64,000 nt of DNA from Jejuia sp040720935 (GCF_040720935.1 NZ_JBFDAE010000016.1:38889-102888); one strand, 5' to 3'. Shown: positions 25,565 to 35,296, counted from the stretch's first letter. The notes: generated by a model from the sequence alone, not told the origin. Numbers and translations: made by a program.

Positions 25565-25675
25565 CCGAAGGATTCAAATAGTTATAACATCGATGGGCCA
25601 AGAAAGATACGACCCCAACGGGGTCGCATATAAAAAAAACGATTGGGCTATGCATATACAACCCCTTCGGGGTTT
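25565..25675. repeat. three short REP-like hairpins
   Basis: TGAATCC-GAA-GGATTCA, CGACCCC-AA-CGGGGTCG and AACCCC-TTC-GGGGTT occur in a row in the 260-bp gap between convergent genes. None is followed by a long T-run. They look like dispersed palindromic units of Bacteroidota; no gene is seen here. Confidence 0.6.
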
Positions 25676-25762
25676 CTGAAAACTAAAAATTTGGTTTATA
25701 CCATTTTAGCTCTAAAATGGGATTAACAAACAAAATTTATAATCTGCATTTTCCCTGTCTTT

Positions 25763-26530
25763 TTAAGCTTTCTTCCAAAACTTCAGTTTCTTTTTCAATC
25801 TGCGTTTGCGATGGTATTTTTCTTGAAATGCTTCAGTTTCTTGCCACATCAAATTAAAAATGGTTTCAAATGATTCCCCAGAGCATTTAGCATATTCGTC
25901 ACTCATAATTTCAACCATATTTTTATGAATGGTCAATCGTGCAAAATTCTTTATCCGTGTTTCAAAATCTAAAGGTTTGAATTCCATTCGGTTTAAATCT
26001 ACCAAGTAGAATTTATAGTCGCCATCATTAAGTTCAATAAGCGTATTTCCTGGAGAATGGTCTAAAAAGTGAATCCCTTTTTCATGCAGGTTAAACGTAA
26101 ATCTTGTAAATGCCCTTAAAATAGCTTCGTGGTTGGGAATATCAAAATCGGTTGTCAACTCCCGATAAGTTAAATCACAATGTTGCTGTTCGCTGATATA
26201 ATAACTGCTTTTAAAAAGAAAAGGTGTTGTAAATCCGTAATATGCAATGGGCTGTGGTGTTCCCACACCTAATTCGGTAAGTTTATTGGCATACTCAAAA
26301 GAGCGTTGTGCTTTACTTTTTCTAAAAAACCTATAGGCTATTTGATTGACGAGGTTTGGTACTCGAAATGATTTTACATTCAACTTAAAATCTTCAAAAT
26401 CAAACAGTTTCAAGGAATTCCTATCCTGATTTCCAAAAGGTTCTCCCTTTTCATCAAAATGATAAATGATGTCATCTAAAAAATCATCATGCGATTTAAA
26501 ATCTGTATGTATTACTTTTTTACATTTCAC
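25763..26530 (-). CDS. Kdo kinase/InaA-like lipopolysaccharide kinase
   Basis: This 255-residue protein has a protein-kinase-like fold with H-F-L-D-H-S-P-G-N-T-L (catalytic Asp and Asn near residue 145) and Y-L-V-D-L-N-R (metal-binding Asp), as in the KdkA/InaA/WaaP group that phosphorylates Kdo or heptose of the LPS inner core. There is no clear glycine-rich loop, as is usual in this group. The start codon is GTG; no in-frame ATG lies nearby. It sits among LPS glycosyltransferases, which supports the call. Confidence 0.78.
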   Translation of the reverse strand: MKCKKVIHTDFKSHDDFLDDIIYHFDEKGEPFGNQDRNSLKLFDFEDFKLNVKSFRVPNLVNQIAYRFFRKSKAQRSFEYANKLTELGVGTPQPIAYYGFTTPFLFKSSYYISEQQHCDLTYRELTTDFDIPNHEAILRAFTRFTFNLHEKGIHFLDHSPGNTLIELNDGDYKFYLVDLNRMEFKPLDFETRIKNFARLTIHKNMVEIMSDEYAKCSGESFETIFNLMWQETEAFQEKYHRKRRLKKKLKFWKKA

Positions 26531-26683
26531 GAATCTAAGGTCAACTATTAATTTTATAAAGAATAATATATTTTAAAAAGCTGCAAATTACGCATAAACA
26601 ATTAATGAACTCTTTTAAACCAAATTTCTTTAGGTTTCATATTTCAATTTCTTCAAAAATAGCATAGAATTAATTAAAATTGA

Positions 26684-26691
26684 TAGATTTG
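26684..26691 (+). promoter_or_regulatory. -7 box TAGATTTG for the GT4 gene
   Basis: Perfect TAnnTTTG 23 nt before the ATG at 26715. Confidence 0.55.
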
Positions 26692-26714
26692 TGAATCTTA
26701 AATACCCATAGTTT

Positions 26715-27653
26715 ATGCACATCTTAATTATTGCAATTGATAACAAAATCCCTGTAATAAACTACGGAGGTACAGAACGTGTGATTTGGAGCTTAGGCAA
26801 AGAGCTTTACAAATTAAAACATAAAGTGACATTTTTAGTAAAAAAAGACTCCTATTGCGATTTTGCTGATGTTATTTTTTATGATAGCACCATTGATTTA
26901 AAGTCACAAATTCCTGATGGTATAGATGTTATCCATTCACATTCTGTTTTAAATTTAGACGCACTAAATATTCCTAATGTATTTACATTACACGGTAATA
27001 TTTTTTCAGAATTTGAGATGCCAAACAATACAATTTGCATTTCTAAAAATCATGCAACACGCAATAATAGAAGCACTTATGTGTATAATGGTTTAGATTG
27101 GGACGAATTTGAGCCTTTTTCAATTGACACAAAAAGAAACTATTTTCACTTTTTGGGCAAAGCCACATGGAAAGTTAAAAACTTAACCGATGCTGCAAAA
27201 ATAGCCGTAAAAACAAAAACAGAATTGAGGGTTTTAGGTGGCGAAAAATGGAATTATGAGAATTTAAAACGTGGCGGGTATTGGAAAGCGCATCCTTTGA
27301 TAACATATCATGGTATGGTTGATAACAATACCAAAATGAAAATTATGAGCGCATCAAAAGGTTTAATTTTTCCTGTGAAATGGCACGAGCCTTTTGGTTT
27401 GGCAATTATAGAGAGCATGTATGCCGGTTGTCCTGTTTTCGGTTCTACTTATGGTAGCTTACCAGAACTTATCAATGAGGATGTTGGCTATGTTAGTGAA
27501 AATGTTGACGACCTAATAAATGCTGCAAAAAACATGTCTTTTAGTCCTAAAACCTGTAGAGATTATGCTGTTGAAAAATTTAACTCTAAAACCATGGCGT
27601 TAAACTATCTTTCACTATATGAAAGAGTCATTAATGGTGAAACATTAACTTAA
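26715..27653 (+). CDS. glycosyltransferase family 4
   Basis: This 312-residue GT-B enzyme has the N-terminal loop I-N-Y-G-G-T-E-R-V-I-W and the C-terminal donor site F-P-V-K-W-H-E-P-F-G-L-A-I-I-E-S-M (EX7E motif) near residue 225, followed by A-G-C-P-V-F-G. The product is shorter than typical GT4 proteins (350-400) but both halves are present. It probably builds the LPS core or a surface glycan, and it converges with the GT2 gene at 27650 with a 4-bp overlap. Confidence 0.87.
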   Translation: MHILIIAIDNKIPVINYGGTERVIWSLGKELYKLKHKVTFLVKKDSYCDFADVIFYDSTIDLKSQIPDGIDVIHSHSVLNLDALNIPNVFTLHGNIFSEFEMPNNTICISKNHATRNNRSTYVYNGLDWDEFEPFSIDTKRNYFHFLGKATWKVKNLTDAAKIAVKTKTELRVLGGEKWNYENLKRGGYWKAHPLITYHGMVDNNTKMKIMSASKGLIFPVKWHEPFGLAIIESMYAGCPVFGSTYGSLPELINEDVGYVSENVDDLINAAKNMSFSPKTCRDYAVEKFNSKTMALNYLSLYERVINGETLT

Positions 27654-28447
27654 TTCAGCAAATATTTATCTACGCCATTTTTACAGAATTTCACTTTTTT
27701 AGCTATGGTTGTGGCTTCAATATCATTATTAATTTCGAGTCTGTCTTTAGGTTTTTCAACATGAAATATATGATATACAATTCCTAAATAACGTAATCGT
27801 CTGGCACTTAAACCGTAATTCAAGAATCTGATTGCCAGTTCAGAATCTTCTCTTCCCCAGCCTTTAAAATCTTCGTTATAACCGTTAACAGCTATAAAAT
27901 CACTTTTAAAAAAAGACGTATTACAACCTCTATACTTTTTTGAGAATTCTGCACTTGTGCCATATAGTTTCCCAAACAAAGGCACATGCAATGCTCTAGT
28001 ACGCTTTTTGATACCTTTAGAAAAAGGCGAGAAATTTACTTTTTTTGTTGAAAATAAAATGGGTAGAAACTCCTTTTTAATGGTTACCCTACTTCCAAAC
28101 AGGTAAACATTAGATGCAGCAAATTTCAAATGATCTTTTACAAATTGTGGATGTACAATACAGTCGCCATCAACTTGAATGATATAATGACCACTAGCTT
28201 TAGCAATGGCTTTGTTCAAAATGATGGATTTTGTAAAGCCAACATCTTCATGCCAAACGTGATGTAATGGTACAGGGAAATCCTTTTGATAATTTTCTAC
28301 CAATTGCTTTGTGTCTTCTTTAGAACCGTCATCAGCAATAATAACTTCCGAAGGAAAAACTTTTTGATTTCTCACACTAATCAACACCAAATCCAACGCT
28401 TCTGGCCAATTATATGTTGCTATAATCAAAGTGGATGTAAGGTTCAT
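27650..28447 (-). CDS. glycosyltransferase family 2
   Basis: This 265-residue GT-A enzyme has T-L-I-I-A-T-Y-N-W-P-E-A-L at the N-terminus, A-D-D-G-S-K-E-D-T, I-I-Q-V-D-G-D-C-I (DxD) and a C-terminal G-W-G-R-E-D-S-E-L-A motif. It resembles the GT2 protein at 23874-24692 in order and spacing of motifs. It follows the gene at 28449-29321 with a 1-bp gap, so the two form a minus-strand pair in the LPS-core cluster. Confidence 0.87.
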   Translation of the reverse strand: MNLTSTLIIATYNWPEALDLVLISVRNQKVFPSEVIIADDGSKEDTKQLVENYQKDFPVPLHHVWHEDVGFTKSIILNKAIAKASGHYIIQVDGDCIVHPQFVKDHLKFAASNVYLFGSRVTIKKEFLPILFSTKKVNFSPFSKGIKKRTRALHVPLFGKLYGTSAEFSKKYRGCNTSFFKSDFIAVNGYNEDFKGWGREDSELAIRFLNYGLSARRLRYLGIVYHIFHVEKPKDRLEINNDIEATTIAKKVKFCKNGVDKYLLN

Positions 28448-28448
28448 T

Positions 28449-29321
28449 TTATTTAAATAAGTGTTTAAAAAATTGACCTAGATTTTTCTTGAATATGAAG
28501 ACATTAGATTTATAAAGTCCCTTTTCCTTCTCTGCTCTAAAATTCTCAAATAATTCGGTTGAATTTTTCCCTTCTATAAAATCTAAATACTTCCATTTTT
28601 CCGGTTCTAAAAAAAAGAAATTTTCCATCTCTTTATAATTAGTCTCATTTACGCTATCCCATTTTTTCATGAATCCGTCCAAATCAACTTCCTCATTATG
28701 ACCCCAGTTCGTCAATTTCTGAATTAATTTTTCTCTATCTCTAGCTAAACATTCATGTAAAATAAGCGCATTAAAATAAATGACTTTTCCTTTGGTTTTT
28801 CGCCCAACTTTGTAATCTGGATAATTGGTTGCTACCACAGTTTTTGTAGCCTCATTAACGTAAAAATAACCGTTTTCTGTTTTCTTATATAAATTAACAT
28901 GGAATGGCTGAATAAGCACCTTATTCTTTTCTGGGTGATCCAAATAGTGGTTTTTGCTTTTCAGGAAATCCACAAACCGTTTAAAATTGATAAAATATTC
29001 ATCGGCATCTAATTGAATGATCCAATTGCCAATACCCATCTTTTCTGCCATCATTTTACGCTCCCTAACTTCACATTCCATGGTTGATAATTCTGGAACA
29101 TAAAAATCATCTTCGTAAATGGTGATTTTACCTTTTGTATCAAAGTTTTCTATCCATTCGTAGAAATCCGGCGAAATAGCTATTGGGGCACCGTTCCATG
29201 TTTTTCTGTTTTTATCAATTGCAAGAAAAATGGTATCAGCTTCCTCATAGATTAAGGGTATAGAATTTTTGAGCATTTCATAATCATAAGACACTAAAAA
29301 ACCAACTTGTATTTTTTTCAT
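28449..29321 (-). CDS. putative glycosyltransferase (GT2-like fold)
   Basis: This 290-residue protein begins K-I-Q-V-G-F-L-V-S-Y-D-Y and has I-I-Q-L-D-A-D-E-Y-F near residue 105, a DxD-type metal site of GT-A enzymes, with a conserved-looking H-E-C-L-A-R-D-R-E-K and W-G-H-N-E near residue 205. It lacks the usual GT2 opening (S-x-x-x-P-x-Y-N), so it is an outlying family. The context (same strand, 1 bp before a GT2 gene) supports a role in surface glycan assembly. Confidence 0.65.
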   Translation of the reverse strand: MKKIQVGFLVSYDYEMLKNSIPLIYEEADTIFLAIDKNRKTWNGAPIAISPDFYEWIENFDTKGKITIYEDDFYVPELSTMECEVRERKMMAEKMGIGNWIIQLDADEYFINFKRFVDFLKSKNHYLDHPEKNKVLIQPFHVNLYKKTENGYFYVNEATKTVVATNYPDYKVGRKTKGKVIYFNALILHECLARDREKLIQKLTNWGHNEEVDLDGFMKKWDSVNETNYKEMENFFFLEPEKWKYLDFIEGKNSTELFENFRAEKEKGLYKSNVFIFKKNLGQFFKHLFK

Positions 29322-29463
29322 AAAATTGTTATTCTCATAATCACTTCAACGTAATTGTGCAAGTATGTAACAAAGATAGCCGAATAGTTTTCTTTCACAA
29401 AGCCCTCTCGAAAAACGTTTAAAGAAATAGTGCCTGCCGTTTTAAAAGGTCTTTGGTATGTCG

Positions 29464-29471
29464 TAAATTTG
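29464..29471 (+). promoter_or_regulatory. -7 box TAAATTTG for cca
   Basis: Perfect TAnnTTTG. Transcription would start near 29475, giving a leader of about 60 nt that contains the palindrome at 29505-29522. Confidence 0.5.
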
Positions 29472-29504
29472 CAGGAAGAAAAAAACAGCTATAAAACAAT
29501 CGTG

Positions 29505-29522
29505 TCCCGATAGCTATCGGGA
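29505..29522. repeat. 18-bp perfect palindrome in the cca leader
   Basis: TCCCGATAGCTATCGGGA, a sequence I associate with dispersed flavobacterial repeats. It lies 15 nt before the cca ATG and could fold in the mRNA next to the start. Confidence 0.6.
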
Positions 29523-29536
29523 TCGTGCAAACTAAT

Positions 29537-30979
29537 ATGAATTACAAAGAAGCTCTACAAAACGAAATATTTAAAGTCATATCAAAATCTGCTCATCAAT
29601 TAGAATTAGACAGTTACGTGATTGGTGGTTTTGTGCGCGATTTTCTTCTAAAACGAGGAGATGCCAAAGATATTGATGTTGTTGCCATTGGTAGCGGTAT
29701 CGCATTGGCGCGACAAGTTGCAAAAAACTTACCAACAAAACCGAAAGTTCAGGTGTTTAAAACCTACGGAACAGCAATGTTGCGCTATCAAGATATTGAA
29801 GTTGAATTTGTCGGCGCAAGAAAGGAATCTTATGCCGAAGACAGTAGAAATCCGATTGTAGAAAACGGGAGTTTAAAAGACGACCAAAACCGGCGGGACT
29901 TTACCATAAATGCACTAGCATTGAGTTTAAATGAAGCTTCTTTTGGTGACTTGCTAGACCCATTTAATGGCATTCAAGATTTAGAAGATAAAATGATCCG
30001 TACGCCCTTAAATCCTGATATTACGTATAGCGATGACCCTTTGAGAATGATGCGCGCCATTCGGTTTGCAACCCAGTTAAACTTTACAATTGAAGATGAA
30101 AGTTTAAATGCAATAACCAGAAATGCAGAACGTATTAAGATAATTACCAACGAACGTATTGTTGTAGAACTGCATAAAATTTTGGAAAGCACAACACCAT
30201 CTGTTGGGTTTTTGTTGCTTGAAAAAACAGGACTTCTAGAATTTATTATGCCAGAGTTAACCGCGCTAAAAGGCATTGATGAAGTTGAAGGACAACGACA
30301 CAAGGATAATTTTTACCATACCTTAGAAGTTGTTGACAATATTGCACAAAACACAGACAACCTTTGGCTACGTTGGGCTGCCCTGCTCCACGATATTGGA
30401 AAAGCGCCCACAAAAAGATTCAGCAAAAAAGTGGGGTGGACATTTCATGCGCACGAATTTGAAGGCTCTAAAATGGTGTATCATCTTTTTAAAAGGTTGA
30501 AATTGCCTTTAAATGACAAGATGAAGTTTGTTCAGAAAATGGTGTTTATGAGCTCCCGACCTATTGTTTTGGCGCAAGATATGGTAACAGATTCTGCGGT
30601 AAGACGTTTGGTGTTTGACGCTGGCGAATATGTAGATGATTTAATGACACTTTGTGAAGCGGATATTACAACCAAGAACCCTAAAAAGTTTAATAAATAT
30701 CATAATAACTTTAAAATAGTTAGAGAGAAAATCATTGAAGTTGAAGAAAGAGATCAAGTCCGTAATTTTCAGCCCCCAGTTTCTGGCGAAGAAATCATGA
30801 AAACCTTCAATTTAAAACCGTCTCGTGAAATTGGTATTATAAAAGAAGCGATCAAGGAAGCTATCTTAGAAGGCGACATCCCCAATGAACATGAAGCAGC
30901 ATTTGAATTAATGTTGAAGAAAGGAAAGGAATTAGGATTGAGTTTAGACGGGAGAAAGGAAACAGATAATAGAAGATAG
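29537..30979 (+). CDS. cca: CCA tRNA nucleotidyltransferase / HD domain protein
   Basis: This 480-residue enzyme adds or repairs CCA at tRNA 3' ends. It has the nucleotidyltransferase motif G-G-F-V-R-D-F-L-L and D-I-D-V-V near residues 24-45, R-R-D-F-T-I-N-A-L, the neck R-M-M-R-A-I-R-F-A, and a C-terminal HD domain with H-T-L-E-V-V and A-A-L-L-H-D-I-G-K (about 260-300). The tRNA-Ser in this window lacks encoded CCA, so the enzyme is needed. The ATG at 29537 is preferred to the GTG at 29525. The stop lies in an AGAAGAT heptamer run that extends past the gene. Confidence 0.92.
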   Translation: MNYKEALQNEIFKVISKSAHQLELDSYVIGGFVRDFLLKRGDAKDIDVVAIGSGIALARQVAKNLPTKPKVQVFKTYGTAMLRYQDIEVEFVGARKESYAEDSRNPIVENGSLKDDQNRRDFTINALALSLNEASFGDLLDPFNGIQDLEDKMIRTPLNPDITYSDDPLRMMRAIRFATQLNFTIEDESLNAITRNAERIKIITNERIVVELHKILESTTPSVGFLLLEKTGLLEFIMPELTALKGIDEVEGQRHKDNFYHTLEVVDNIAQNTDNLWLRWAALLHDIGKAPTKRFSKKVGWTFHAHEFEGSKMVYHLFKRLKLPLNDKMKFVQKMVFMSSRPIVLAQDMVTDSAVRRLVFDAGEYVDDLMTLCEADITTKNPKKFNKYHNNFKIVREKIIEVEERDQVRNFQPPVSGEEIMKTFNLKPSREIGIIKEAIKEAILEGDIPNEHEAAFELMLKKGKELGLSLDGRKETDNRR

Positions 30980-31160
30980 AAGATAGAAGATAGAAGATAG
31001 AAAATAGAAAAAGTATTAATACTATTAATTGTACTTACAGCACCAACCCTTACGCCCTTCTTCTTTGCGCCTCCGCGGCTTTGCGCGACTTTTTTTTGCA
31101 TGAAATGAGAGAGGTAGTTAGGATAGGGAATAGGGAATGGAGAATGGAGAATAGAAAATT
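30962..31160. repeat. short-period repeats plus a CGCAAAG-type element between cca and the heme A synthase gene
   Basis: A heptamer run of AGAAGAT (30970-31010) overlaps the end of cca. At 31061-31085 there is an inverted relative of the core repeated at 135-827: TTCTTTGCGCC-TCCGCGG-CTTTGCG, about 21 of 25 bases alike. A purine-rich GGAATAGG/GGAGAAT run follows at 31128-31158. No gene is seen. Confidence 0.7.
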
Positions 31161-31168
31161 CTTGTATC

Positions 31169-32194
31169 GTGGCAAACAAAAGAAAAGATAATAAAACAGT
31201 AATATACTGGCTCTTAACAGGCTGTGTTTTAATTTTTATCATGGTGGTGGTTGGCGGCATCACGCGGTTAACACATTCAGGCTTATCAATTTCTAATTAT
31301 AAATTGATTTCAGGCACTATTCCTCCTATGAATGATGTTGAATGGCAAGAAGCCTTTAATCTTTACAAACAATACCCGGAATACCAAAAGCTCAATACTC
31401 ATTTTACACTTCAGGATTTTAAGGCTATTTATTTCTGGGAATGGCTGCATCGTGTTTTAGGTCGGTTTATTGGTTTGGTGTTTTTTATTCCATTTTTATA
31501 TTTTTTAATAAAAAAACAGCTTACAACGTCCACAATAAAAAAAGCAATCGTGTTACTTTGTTTAGGTGGATTTCAAGGTTTTTTAGGTTGGTATATGGTG
31601 AAAAGTGGTTTGGTGGACAGACCAGACGTGAGCCATTACCGTCTCGCAGCCCATTTGACTACGGCGTTTATAACCTTTGCCTATACATTTTGGGTGGCCT
31701 TAGATTTAATATTTCCTGATAAAAAAGAAATCGATAAAAACTTTAGAAATTTAGTCCGTTTTGGATTGGGTGTGCTTTTACTTCAAATTATTTACGGCGC
31801 TTTTGTAGCAGGTTTAGATGCCGGTTGGATTCATAACCATTGGCCCATGATGAGCGAAGGCAAATTTATGCACGAAACGGTTTATATAGAGCAAACCCCG
31901 ATTTATAAAAATTTTATAGAAGGCAAAAGCGGTGTGCAGTTTGTACATAGAACTCTGGCTTATGTAGTCGTATTTATTGTGATTTTAATATGGTATAAAT
32001 GCAGAAAACTAATGTTGACGTCCTACCAAATTAAAGGTATTAACGCTTTGTTAATAATAGTAACTGTACAATTCTTATTGGGTGTATTTACTATTTTACT
32101 GCAAGTACCAGTTTGGTTGGGCGTGGCGCATCAAGTAGGTGCTTTTTTATTGCTTACGGCAATGACGTTTACTTTGCATCGTTTTAGTAGGTAA
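31169..32194 (+). CDS. ctaA: heme A synthase (COX15/CtaA family)
   Basis: This 341-residue membrane protein has about eight transmembrane helices. It oxidises heme O to heme A for cytochrome oxidase. The four heme-ligand histidine motifs are visible: E-W-L-H-R-V-L-G-R, H-Y-R-L-A-A-H, V-Q-F-V-H-R-T-L-A and V-A-H-Q-V-G-A. G-G-I-T-R-L-T-H-S-G-L-S-I is the family N-terminal signature. The start codon is GTG, immediately after the repeat-rich spacer. No other oxidase gene lies nearby. Confidence 0.9.
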   Translation: MANKRKDNKTVIYWLLTGCVLIFIMVVVGGITRLTHSGLSISNYKLISGTIPPMNDVEWQEAFNLYKQYPEYQKLNTHFTLQDFKAIYFWEWLHRVLGRFIGLVFFIPFLYFLIKKQLTTSTIKKAIVLLCLGGFQGFLGWYMVKSGLVDRPDVSHYRLAAHLTTAFITFAYTFWVALDLIFPDKKEIDKNFRNLVRFGLGVLLLQIIYGAFVAGLDAGWIHNHWPMMSEGKFMHETVYIEQTPIYKNFIEGKSGVQFVHRTLAYVVVFIVILIWYKCRKLMLTSYQIKGINALLIIVTVQFLLGVFTILLQVPVWLGVAHQVGAFLLLTAMTFTLHRFSR

Positions 32195-32245
32195 AAAACA
32201 AGACTTTAGAGCTATTATCAAAATCACAAAAAGAGAAACAAAACA

Positions 32246-32716
32246 TCACCTCAACACTTCAATAATATCCTCAAACCCTTTTTCGGTAGCATAATCTAAA
32301 GCAATCTTCCCTTCGTTATCTTTAATGGTTTTATCTGCTTTGTGGGTTAGCAACAATTCCACCATTTTAGTTTGCTGATACATAGTGGCAAAAATAAGCG
32401 GTGTAATTCCAAGGTTGTTTTTTGCATTTACGTCTGCTCCTTTTTCAATTAATAGACGGGCTAAATCCGTATTTCCTTTAAAAGCAACACCTATAAGTGC
32501 CGTATTTCCAGAACCATCTGTAGCATCAACAGGTGCATCAAATTCTAATAAGGTTTCAACAATATCTTTTTTATCAAAATAAGAAGCAAAAATTAAAGGT
32601 GTAAATCCTCTAGTATCTTTTGAGTTTACTAGTTCTGGATGAAATTTCAATTGCATTTCAACACGGTCTTTTTCACCAGACTGAATTGCTTCGAAGAAAA
32701 AATTTACGTCATTCAT
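32246..32716 (-). CDS. ankyrin repeat protein next to katG
   Basis: This 156-residue protein consists of about four ankyrin repeats (D-T-R-G-F-T-P-L-I-F-A-S, G-S-G-N-T-A-L-I-G-V-A, N-N-L-G-I-T-P-L-I-F-A-T, N-E-G-K-I-A-L-D-Y-A), with no signal peptide. Small ankyrin proteins are often encoded with catalase genes (as with AnkB in Pseudomonas) and are thought to support catalase function. It follows katG on the same strand after a 256-bp gap holding a short hairpin repeat. Cotranscription is possible but not shown. Confidence 0.82.
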   Translation of the reverse strand: MNDVNFFFEAIQSGEKDRVEMQLKFHPELVNSKDTRGFTPLIFASYFDKKDIVETLLEFDAPVDATDGSGNTALIGVAFKGNTDLARLLIEKGADVNAKNNLGITPLIFATMYQQTKMVELLLTHKADKTIKDNEGKIALDYATEKGFEDIIEVLR

Positions 32717-32879
32717 ATATTTTATTATTTTTTTCTGTTCAATTAAAAATTTTTGTCATTTGATGGGTTCTCGATACATCCCGAAATAAATACGAGACAC
32801 TCGAACTTGTAAAAGTCAACTAATTCGAGGACAGTTTTGGTTAAATTTATTAGGGGCTTTCCCATTTAAACTTTGGTGG

Positions 32880-32900
32880 ATTCCGCATCAAGTGCGGAAT
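32880..32900. repeat. short hairpin repeat between katG and the ankyrin gene
   Basis: ATTCCGCA-TCAAG-TGCGGAAT. The hairpin has no T-run. It resembles a dispersed palindromic unit found in many flavobacterial genomes (from memory). The rest of the 256-bp gap shows no gene. Confidence 0.5.
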
Positions 32901-32972
32901 GACAGAACTAAAACTAAAATTGGGATACATGTATCAAAACATCTACCCCAATTAAAATTAGTAACCCTCTAA

Positions 32973-35177
32973 TTATTTCAAATCAAAACGGTCTAAATTC
33001 ATCACTTTTGTCCAGGCTGCAACAAAATCGTTTACAAATTTTTCTTGTCCATCGTCTGCACCATAAACTTCGGCAACAGCACGCAATTCGGCATTAGAGC
33101 CAAAAATCAGATCTGCTCGTGTACCTTTAAATTTTACGGCTCCAGTTCTGCGATCGCTTCCTTCAAAAATGGTATCATCACTCGAAGTCGCTTTCCATGT
33201 ATATGTGAAATCCAGAATATTTGTAAAGAAATCATTGGTTAAGCTTCCAACCTTATCTGTAAAAATGCCGTAATCGGAACCATTATAATTTGCACCCATT
33301 GCTCGTAAGCCACCAACCAAAACAGTCATTTCTGGAATGGAAAGTGTTAGTAATTCAGCTTTATCAACCAATAAATCTTCGGCAGCTATTTTGGAATCGG
33401 ACTTGATGTAATTTCTAAATCCATCGGCAATGGGTTCTAAATAACTGAACGATTCTATATCTGTTTGTTCTTGGGACGCATCACCTCTACCCTGCGTAAA
33501 CTCAACATTCACATTGTGCCCAGCCTTTTTAGCAGCTTCTTCAACGCCTGCTGTACCAGCCAAAACAATTAAATCTGCCATAGAAATAGTGCCACTAAAT
33601 TCATTTTGAATACCTTCTAAAACATTTAAAACTTTATTGAGCTGCGTTGGATTATTAACTTCCCAACTTCTTTGAGGTTCCAAACGCAAACGTCCGCCAT
33701 TAGCGCCACCACGCTTATCTGAGCCCCTAAAGGTTGAAGCGGAAGCCCAAGCCGTAGTTACCAATTGAGAAATAGACAATCCCGAAGCTAAAATCATTTT
33801 CTTTAAAGCCGAAATATCTGCTTCACTTAACGTATAATTTACCGTTGGAATTGGATCTTGCCAAAGCAATTCTTCTTGAGGTACTTCTGGGCCTAAATAA
33901 CGGTCTATCGGTCCCATATCACGATGCGTTAATTTAAACCAGGCTCTTGTAAAAGCATCTTCCAATTCTTTTGGATTTTCGTAAAAACGCTTTGATATTT
34001 TTAAATAGTCTGGATCTAATTTTAACGCCATATCAGCATCCGTCATTATTAACGCTTGCTTTTTTGAAGGATCTCCAGCTCTTGGCGCCATTCGCGCTTG
34101 TGACGCTTGCGTTGGTGTCCATTGATTTGCGCCCGCAGGACTTTTAGTCAATTCCCAATCATAATTCAACAGTACATCAAAATAATCATGATCCCATTGT
34201 GTTGGATTTGGTGTCCATGGTCCTTCCAAACCACTCGTAATAGCATCATCTAAAACACCTGTTCCGAAGCTATTTTTCCAACCGGTACTCATTTCTTCAA
34301 TAGTTGCTCCAGCAGGTTCTGCTGCAACATATTTATTTGGATCTGCAGCACCATGTGCTTTTCCAAACGTATGTCCGCCAGCAGTAAGTGCAACGGTTTC
34401 TTCATCGTTCATTGCCATTCGTCCAAAAGTTTCTCGCATACGTTCTGCAGTACCAAAAGGATTAGGCGTACCATTTGGCCCTTCAGGATTTACATAAATC
34501 AATCCCATATGTGTCGCTCCTAAATCGCCTTCTAATTTACCGTCATCAGAATCATAGCGCGCTTCGTTATCCATCCATTCTGTTTCAGACCCCCAATAAA
34601 TATCCTGTTCTGGTTCCCATATGTCTTCTCTCCCTCCTGCAAAACCAAATGTTTTAAGCCCCATAGATTCTATGGCGCAGTTACCTGCAAGAATCATTAA
34701 ATCTGCCCAAGATAATTTCTTGCCATATTTCTTTTTAATAGGCCATAATAATAAACGTGCTTTATCTAAATTTCCGTTATCCGGCCAACTATTTAACGGC
34801 GCAAAACGCTGTGAGCCAGACCCTGACCCACCTCTGCCGTCACCAACACGATACGTACCCGCACTGTGCCACGCCATACGAATCATGAGCGGACCATAAT
34901 GACCATAATCTGCTGGCCACCAATCTTGGGAATCCGTCAGTAAATCAATCACCTCCTGTTTTAAGGTTGGAAAATCAATACTGTTGAAGGCTTCGGCATA
35001 GTTAAAATCCTCACCCATTGGGTTAGATTTTGTAGCATGCTGACGCAAAATATTCAATTTTAGTTCATTAGGCCACCAATCTCTGTTTTTAGTACCTCCT
35101 CCAGAAGTCTGTTTTAGTGTGCCACTGAAAAAAGGGCATTTACTTGTATCTCCTTGGCTTGAATTCTTAGTGTCCAT
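32973..35177 (-). CDS. katG: catalase-peroxidase HPI
   Basis: This 734-residue bifunctional heme enzyme destroys hydrogen peroxide. The N-terminal domain has the distal site R-M-A-W-H-S-A-G-T-Y-R (Arg, Trp and His near residue 101), L-I-Y-V-N-P-E-G-P-N-G (adduct Tyr) and the proximal heme His in A-G-G-H-T-F-G-K-A-H-G (near 265). The degenerate C-terminal peroxidase-like half is complete. There is no signal peptide, so it is cytoplasmic. It is divergent from tpx (275-bp spacer with a dyad) and followed by an ankyrin gene, forming a peroxide-defence cluster. Confidence 0.96.
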   Translation of the reverse strand: MDTKNSSQGDTSKCPFFSGTLKQTSGGGTKNRDWWPNELKLNILRQHATKSNPMGEDFNYAEAFNSIDFPTLKQEVIDLLTDSQDWWPADYGHYGPLMIRMAWHSAGTYRVGDGRGGSGSGSQRFAPLNSWPDNGNLDKARLLLWPIKKKYGKKLSWADLMILAGNCAIESMGLKTFGFAGGREDIWEPEQDIYWGSETEWMDNEARYDSDDGKLEGDLGATHMGLIYVNPEGPNGTPNPFGTAERMRETFGRMAMNDEETVALTAGGHTFGKAHGAADPNKYVAAEPAGATIEEMSTGWKNSFGTGVLDDAITSGLEGPWTPNPTQWDHDYFDVLLNYDWELTKSPAGANQWTPTQASQARMAPRAGDPSKKQALIMTDADMALKLDPDYLKISKRFYENPKELEDAFTRAWFKLTHRDMGPIDRYLGPEVPQEELLWQDPIPTVNYTLSEADISALKKMILASGLSISQLVTTAWASASTFRGSDKRGGANGGRLRLEPQRSWEVNNPTQLNKVLNVLEGIQNEFSGTISMADLIVLAGTAGVEEAAKKAGHNVNVEFTQGRGDASQEQTDIESFSYLEPIADGFRNYIKSDSKIAAEDLLVDKAELLTLSIPEMTVLVGGLRAMGANYNGSDYGIFTDKVGSLTNDFFTNILDFTYTWKATSSDDTIFEGSDRRTGAVKFKGTRADLIFGSNAELRAVAEVYGADDGQEKFVNDFVAAWTKVMNLDRFDLK

Positions 35178-35296
35178 GTATTATATTTTTTTATGGTTAA
35201 ACATTTATTAATCAGTCAAAATCGTATGTCTAAAATTAACAATTTAAACGCTTAAAAAAAATATAATATATTCTTAAAAATTATATTTCCATTGTC

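Noticed and set aside
30769..31263. 164-residue minus-strand frame between cca and the heme A synthase gene
   Set aside because: It overlaps both genes and runs through short-period repeats; low-complexity composition explains its length.
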